From: Chloroflexota bacterium
Lineage (GTDB): Bacteria; Chloroflexota; Anaerolineae; 4572-78; J111
Direction: 5' to 3'
NCBI GenBank assembly: GCA_003695455.1
Contig: RFJF01000756.1
Coordinates: forward strand, 1 to 7,780
Length of the DNA: 7,780 bases
Both the position numbers and the translations under genes were made by a program. Shown here in pieces: positions 5,550 through 7,780 of this stretch (position 1 is the stretch's first letter; every line of letters begins with the position of its first letter). The notes under the pieces are model-generated. The model ran no database searches and was not told the origin of the DNA. It saw only the letters and a program-made list of their open reading frames with translations.

Positions 5550-6688
5550 CCCGCCAGCGGCAGTGTGAGCTGGTACTCCGGCATTTTTCCATCGAGTAAA
5601 ATAAAGGGGGCGGCCCGCCCGGTTTGCACGCCAATCTGGCGCAGATGGTGCAGGTTGCGCAGGCGGCCCTGCCGCCGCGCCGCCAGAATGGCGTCGGCAG
5701 TTTTGGGGCCAATGCCCGGCACGCGCAGTAACCGGCGCCGCCCGGCGCGGTTCAGTTCCACCGGGGCGTGGCGCAGGTGCGTTTGCGCCCACATCAGTTT
5801 GGGGTCAGCATCCAGCGGCAGATGCCCGCGCGAGTCAAACGGCAGCTCTTTCAACTGAAAGCCGTAAAAGCGCAGCAGCCAATCTGCCTGGTAGAGCCGG
5901 TGTTCGCGCAGGGGGCTGGTTTTGGGTTTGTGGGCAAACGGCGTGCCCGCCACCGGCCCAAACGCCGAATAGTAGGCCCGCGCCAGCCCGGCCTGCCGGT
6001 AGAGGCTGATAGTCGTCGTTAGTAATTCGTGGTCACTTTCACCGGCGGGTCCCACCACAAATTGAGTAGTCAGGCTGGGCAGCTTGACCCACGGTTCGAG
6101 CGTGTGCCGGTGTTGCCGCACCCAGTACAGCGGCGGCAAAAGTTCCTGCCAATAATCTTTTTTGGGGGCCAGCCGGGCCAGCCGTTCGGCGTTGGCTCCT
6201 TCCAGATTGATGGACAGGCGGTCAGCCAGCCGCGCGGCACGTTCAATTTGCGCGGTTTCTGCGCCGGGCATTACTTTCAGGTGAATGTAGCCGCTGTATT
6301 CGTATTCGCGGCGCAAAATATCCACCGTGTCCAGCATGCCGTCCATGGCCCGCGCGCCGCCGCCAACGATGCCGCTGCTCAAAAAGAGACCGTCTACCAG
6401 TTTTTTGCGCTGCATATCGTCAAAAGCCTGCGCCAGTTCTGCCGGCTGAAATGAAACGCGACGGTAATTGCGCCCGGCCTGAAAGGGGCAGTAGTAACAG
6501 TTGCGCTCGCAGGCGCTGGTGAGCATGGTGCGCATCAGCGGCATTTTGCCTTTTTGGGGATGGGTGACAAAGGCCCGGCTGTGGCGGAGAAACTGGGTTT
6601 TGTGTTCCTGCCGGGACAGGCGAACCGGCCCATCGCAATCGAGCGCCGCCGCCCGGCCCAACAGCTCCACTTTTTCCTGAATTTCCAT
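5546..6688 (-). CDS. Radical SAM protein with helix-hairpin-helix, putative DNA modification/repair
   Basis: This 380-residue protein has a radical SAM cluster motif C60-x3-C64-x2-C67 (CERNCYYC), which should hold a 4Fe-4S cluster and cleave S-adenosylmethionine. Later motifs LSSGIV, YIHLKVMPGA, RLSINLEGAN and LAPKKD match my memory of the family described as putative DNA modification/repair radical SAM proteins linked to uracil-DNA glycosylase. The C-terminus has a helix-hairpin-helix around VPGIGPKTADAIL (PGIG at 324-327), a non-specific DNA-binding motif that fits a nucleic-acid substrate. The reaction is unknown. I chose the ATG at 6688 over the upstream TTG at 6727. The TTG lies upstream of a perfect promoter (6695-6723) that would start transcription at 6688, and MEIQEKVELLG resembles the usual family start. 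No Shine-Dalgarno is present, consistent with leaderless mRNA. The usual glycosylase partner is not in the window. Confidence 0.88.
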   Translation of the reverse strand: MEIQEKVELLGRAAALDCDGPVRLSRQEHKTQFLRHSRAFVTHPQKGKMPLMRTMLTSACERNCYYCPFQAGRNYRRVSFQPAELAQAFDDMQRKKLVDGLFLSSGIVGGGARAMDGMLDTVDILRREYEYSGYIHLKVMPGAETAQIERAARLADRLSINLEGANAERLARLAPKKDYWQELLPPLYWVRQHRHTLEPWVKLPSLTTQFVVGPAGESDHELLTTTISLYRQAGLARAYYSAFGPVAGTPFAHKPKTSPLREHRLYQADWLLRFYGFQLKELPFDSRGHLPLDADPKLMWAQTHLRHAPVELNRAGRRRLLRVPGIGPKTADAILAARRQGRLRNLHHLRQIGVQTGRAAPFILLDGKMPEYQLTLPLAG

Positions 6689-6694
6689 GCCGAA

Positions 6695-6723
6695 ATTATA
6701 GAACAAGCGTGCTGTTTTGTCAA
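6695..6723 (-). promoter_or_regulatory. Perfect consensus promoter giving a leaderless radical SAM mRNA
   Basis: Read on the minus strand, TTGACA (6723-6718), a 17-base spacer and TATAAT (6700-6695) match the sigma-70 consensus at every position. Six bases (TTCGGC, 6694-6689) separate the -10 from the ATG at 6688, so the predicted first transcribed base is the A of the start codon. This decides the gene start and indicates transcription independent of the upstream glycosyltransferase gene. Confidence 0.75.
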
Positions 6724-6772
6724 ACAAAACGGCGATTTGGAGAGCGTGCAGAAGAATAATCAGAAACCCGGG

Positions 6773-7780
6773 TTACGGTTCTACCCGAATGATTGCGTCG
6801 AGCAGGATGTGGTCGGCGGCGGGGTTGAGCCGGGGAATGCGGGCCTGTGTCTTTGAATTGTACCAGCCCACTTGCAGGCGGTGGTCGCCGGGCGGGGTGC
6901 CGGGTGGCAAAGTGAGGGTGAATTTGTCGGTTATGCGTTCGCCGGGCTGCCATTCGGTGGTGGGGTAACTGCCCCACACGGGCGGGTTGTCCTGCCCGGT
7001 GCGGTTGAAGCCATCGGCGGCCAGCAGATGCACAAATACGGTGGCCGGTTCCGGGGTGGGGCCGCCGGCCTGCCAGTAGAGCGACAGGGTGAACTTGTCC
7101 TCCGGTTGCAGGGCCAGCAGGGGCAGGCCAGTAGCCGGGTCGGTTTGCTCAAAGCGCGATTGGCCGCGCTTGTCCAGCACCTGAAATCCCCGCAGGTGAA
7201 TGCCGTGGGCAAAGTCGGTGGGTTGGGGAATCATCAATTCTTCAATGGCGGGCGGGCTGAGGTAGAGATTCAGGTTGTACACCGGGAAAAAAATCTGGTC
7301 AACCCGGTCGGCGTGGCGGTCCAGCCAGTTGAGCACATCGCCATCGGGGTCGAACCCTTCGCGCAGCAACGGCAGAAACCAGATGCGGCGGTAGGCTCCG
7401 GCCACCTGTTCGGTTTGCGCCTCCAGCGATTCCCGGTCGTGACCGCGCTCGGTGGGGATAACGTAGAACGGCAGGTTGTCGGGGCTGTAGTAGCTGACCG
7501 ACGCTTCCGGAAAGTTGGTCAGCATCACATCGCCGGGGGCGGATTTGCGGGCCACAAAATCGTGGTACAGTTGCCACGGCGGAGCTTTGGCGTAAGCCGG
7601 CTGAGTGTGGTAGTTAGAAATGGCACGCAAATTTGCCAGCAGCAGCAGAATGAGCAGCCCGATGGCGACAGTTCGCGCAGCAAACTGAATCAGGCGGCGT
7701 TTGCTGCCGCTGAATTGTAAATTGTAAATCCAGACCAGTCCGACGGCCAACAGAACGTGGAAAGCGGGCTGGGCCTGCAC
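6773..7780 (-). CDS. Polytopic membrane glycosyltransferase-like protein, 3' part only
   Basis: The frame is open to the right edge, so the true start lies outside the window; the GTG at 7780 is only the edge codon. The visible 335 residues contain the last two hydrophobic segments (about 8-20 and 36-53). A soluble extracytoplasmic part follows, including GDVMLTNFPEASVSYY. A C-terminal beta-sandwich-like domain (about 188-333) has LYWQAGG, VFVHLLAADGF, YPTTEWQPGERITD and PPGDHRLQVGWY. This architecture is typical of polyprenyl-phosphate-dependent sugar transferases of the GT39/ArnT-like type, especially in Chloroflexota, where full proteins carry a multi-helix catalytic membrane domain of several hundred residues. 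The catalytic part is not visible, so donor and acceptor cannot be stated. The stop codon is 84 bases upstream of the radical SAM start, with no clear terminator between. Confidence 0.75.
   Translation of the reverse strand: MQAQPAFHVLLAVGLVWIYNLQFSGSKRRLIQFAARTVAIGLLILLLLANLRAISNYHTQPAYAKAPPWQLYHDFVARKSAPGDVMLTNFPEASVSYYSPDNLPFYVIPTERGHDRESLEAQTEQVAGAYRRIWFLPLLREGFDPDGDVLNWLDRHADRVDQIFFPVYNLNLYLSPPAIEELMIPQPTDFAHGIHLRGFQVLDKRGQSRFEQTDPATGLPLLALQPEDKFTLSLYWQAGGPTPEPATVFVHLLAADGFNRTGQDNPPVWGSYPTTEWQPGERITDKFTLTLPPGTPPGDHRLQVGWYNSKTQARIPRLNPAADHILLDAIIRVEP

Noticed and set aside
6689..6727. Thirteen-residue N-terminal extension of the radical SAM protein from a TTG codon at 6727
   Set aside because: The codon lies upstream of a perfect promoter whose predicted start is at 6688, it has no Shine-Dalgarno, and the ATG at 6688 fits the family's usual start.
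6765..6774. AACCCGGGTT palindrome at the glycosyltransferase stop codon as terminator or operator
   Set aside because: It has no loop, is only 10 bases long, lacks a T-run, and such short palindromes are expected by chance.
6872..7720. A 282-residue plus-strand open frame opposite the glycosyltransferase-like gene
   Set aside because: The minus strand carries recognisable family motifs, while this frame is rich in glycine, valine and glutamine with no known domain, as expected for an antisense shadow.

Overview
The window looks like chromosome of a free-living bacterium, most likely a Chloroflexota (Anaerolineae-like) lineage. The reasons are indirect: a very long pentapeptide-repeat protein, a polytopic sugar-transferase-type protein with the C-terminal beta-sandwich motifs common in that phylum, moderate GC, and one gene that appears to be transcribed leaderless. 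No tRNA, rRNA, transposase, integrase or CRISPR array was found. The taxonomy is inference from protein style; no marker gene is present.

Layout from left to right. Bases 1-479 are non-coding. They hold a possible leftward promoter at the edge, several hairpins, an AT-rich stretch with a plausible rightward promoter (250-277), and a leader of about 190 bases with consecutive stem-loops. That leader ends at a good Shine-Dalgarno. Next come a 367-residue pentapeptide-repeat protein (480-1583, +) made of 62 unbroken pentads, and a small two-repeat YccF-type membrane protein (1698-2066, +). A strong bidirectional terminator (2089-2123) separates these from a leftward methyl-accepting chemotaxis protein (2142-4433, -) with no extracytoplasmic sensor domain and an extra C-terminal globular domain.

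A 201-base divergent region (4434-4634) carries two overlapping consensus-like promoters and an operator-like palindrome. It drives mltG, the endolytic peptidoglycan transglycosylase (4635-5549, +). mltG overlaps by four bases, tail to tail, with a leftward radical SAM protein (5546-6688, -). That protein has a CxxxCxxC cluster and a C-terminal helix-hairpin-helix, and it resembles the putative DNA modification/repair family associated with uracil-DNA glycosylases. Its promoter is a perfect TTGACA-17-TATAAT placed so that transcription should begin at the ATG itself. The right edge is the 3' part of a membrane glycosyltransferase-like gene (6773-7780, -), whose start lies outside the window.

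The genes do not form one pathway: envelope (YccF, MltG, glycosyltransferase-like), signalling (MCP) and nucleic-acid functions (radical SAM/HhH) are mixed, mostly as single-gene units. The most interesting material is regulatory: the structured leader ahead of the pentapeptide gene, with a mutually exclusive pairing, and the leaderless promoter of the radical SAM gene. I see no defence or mobile system here.
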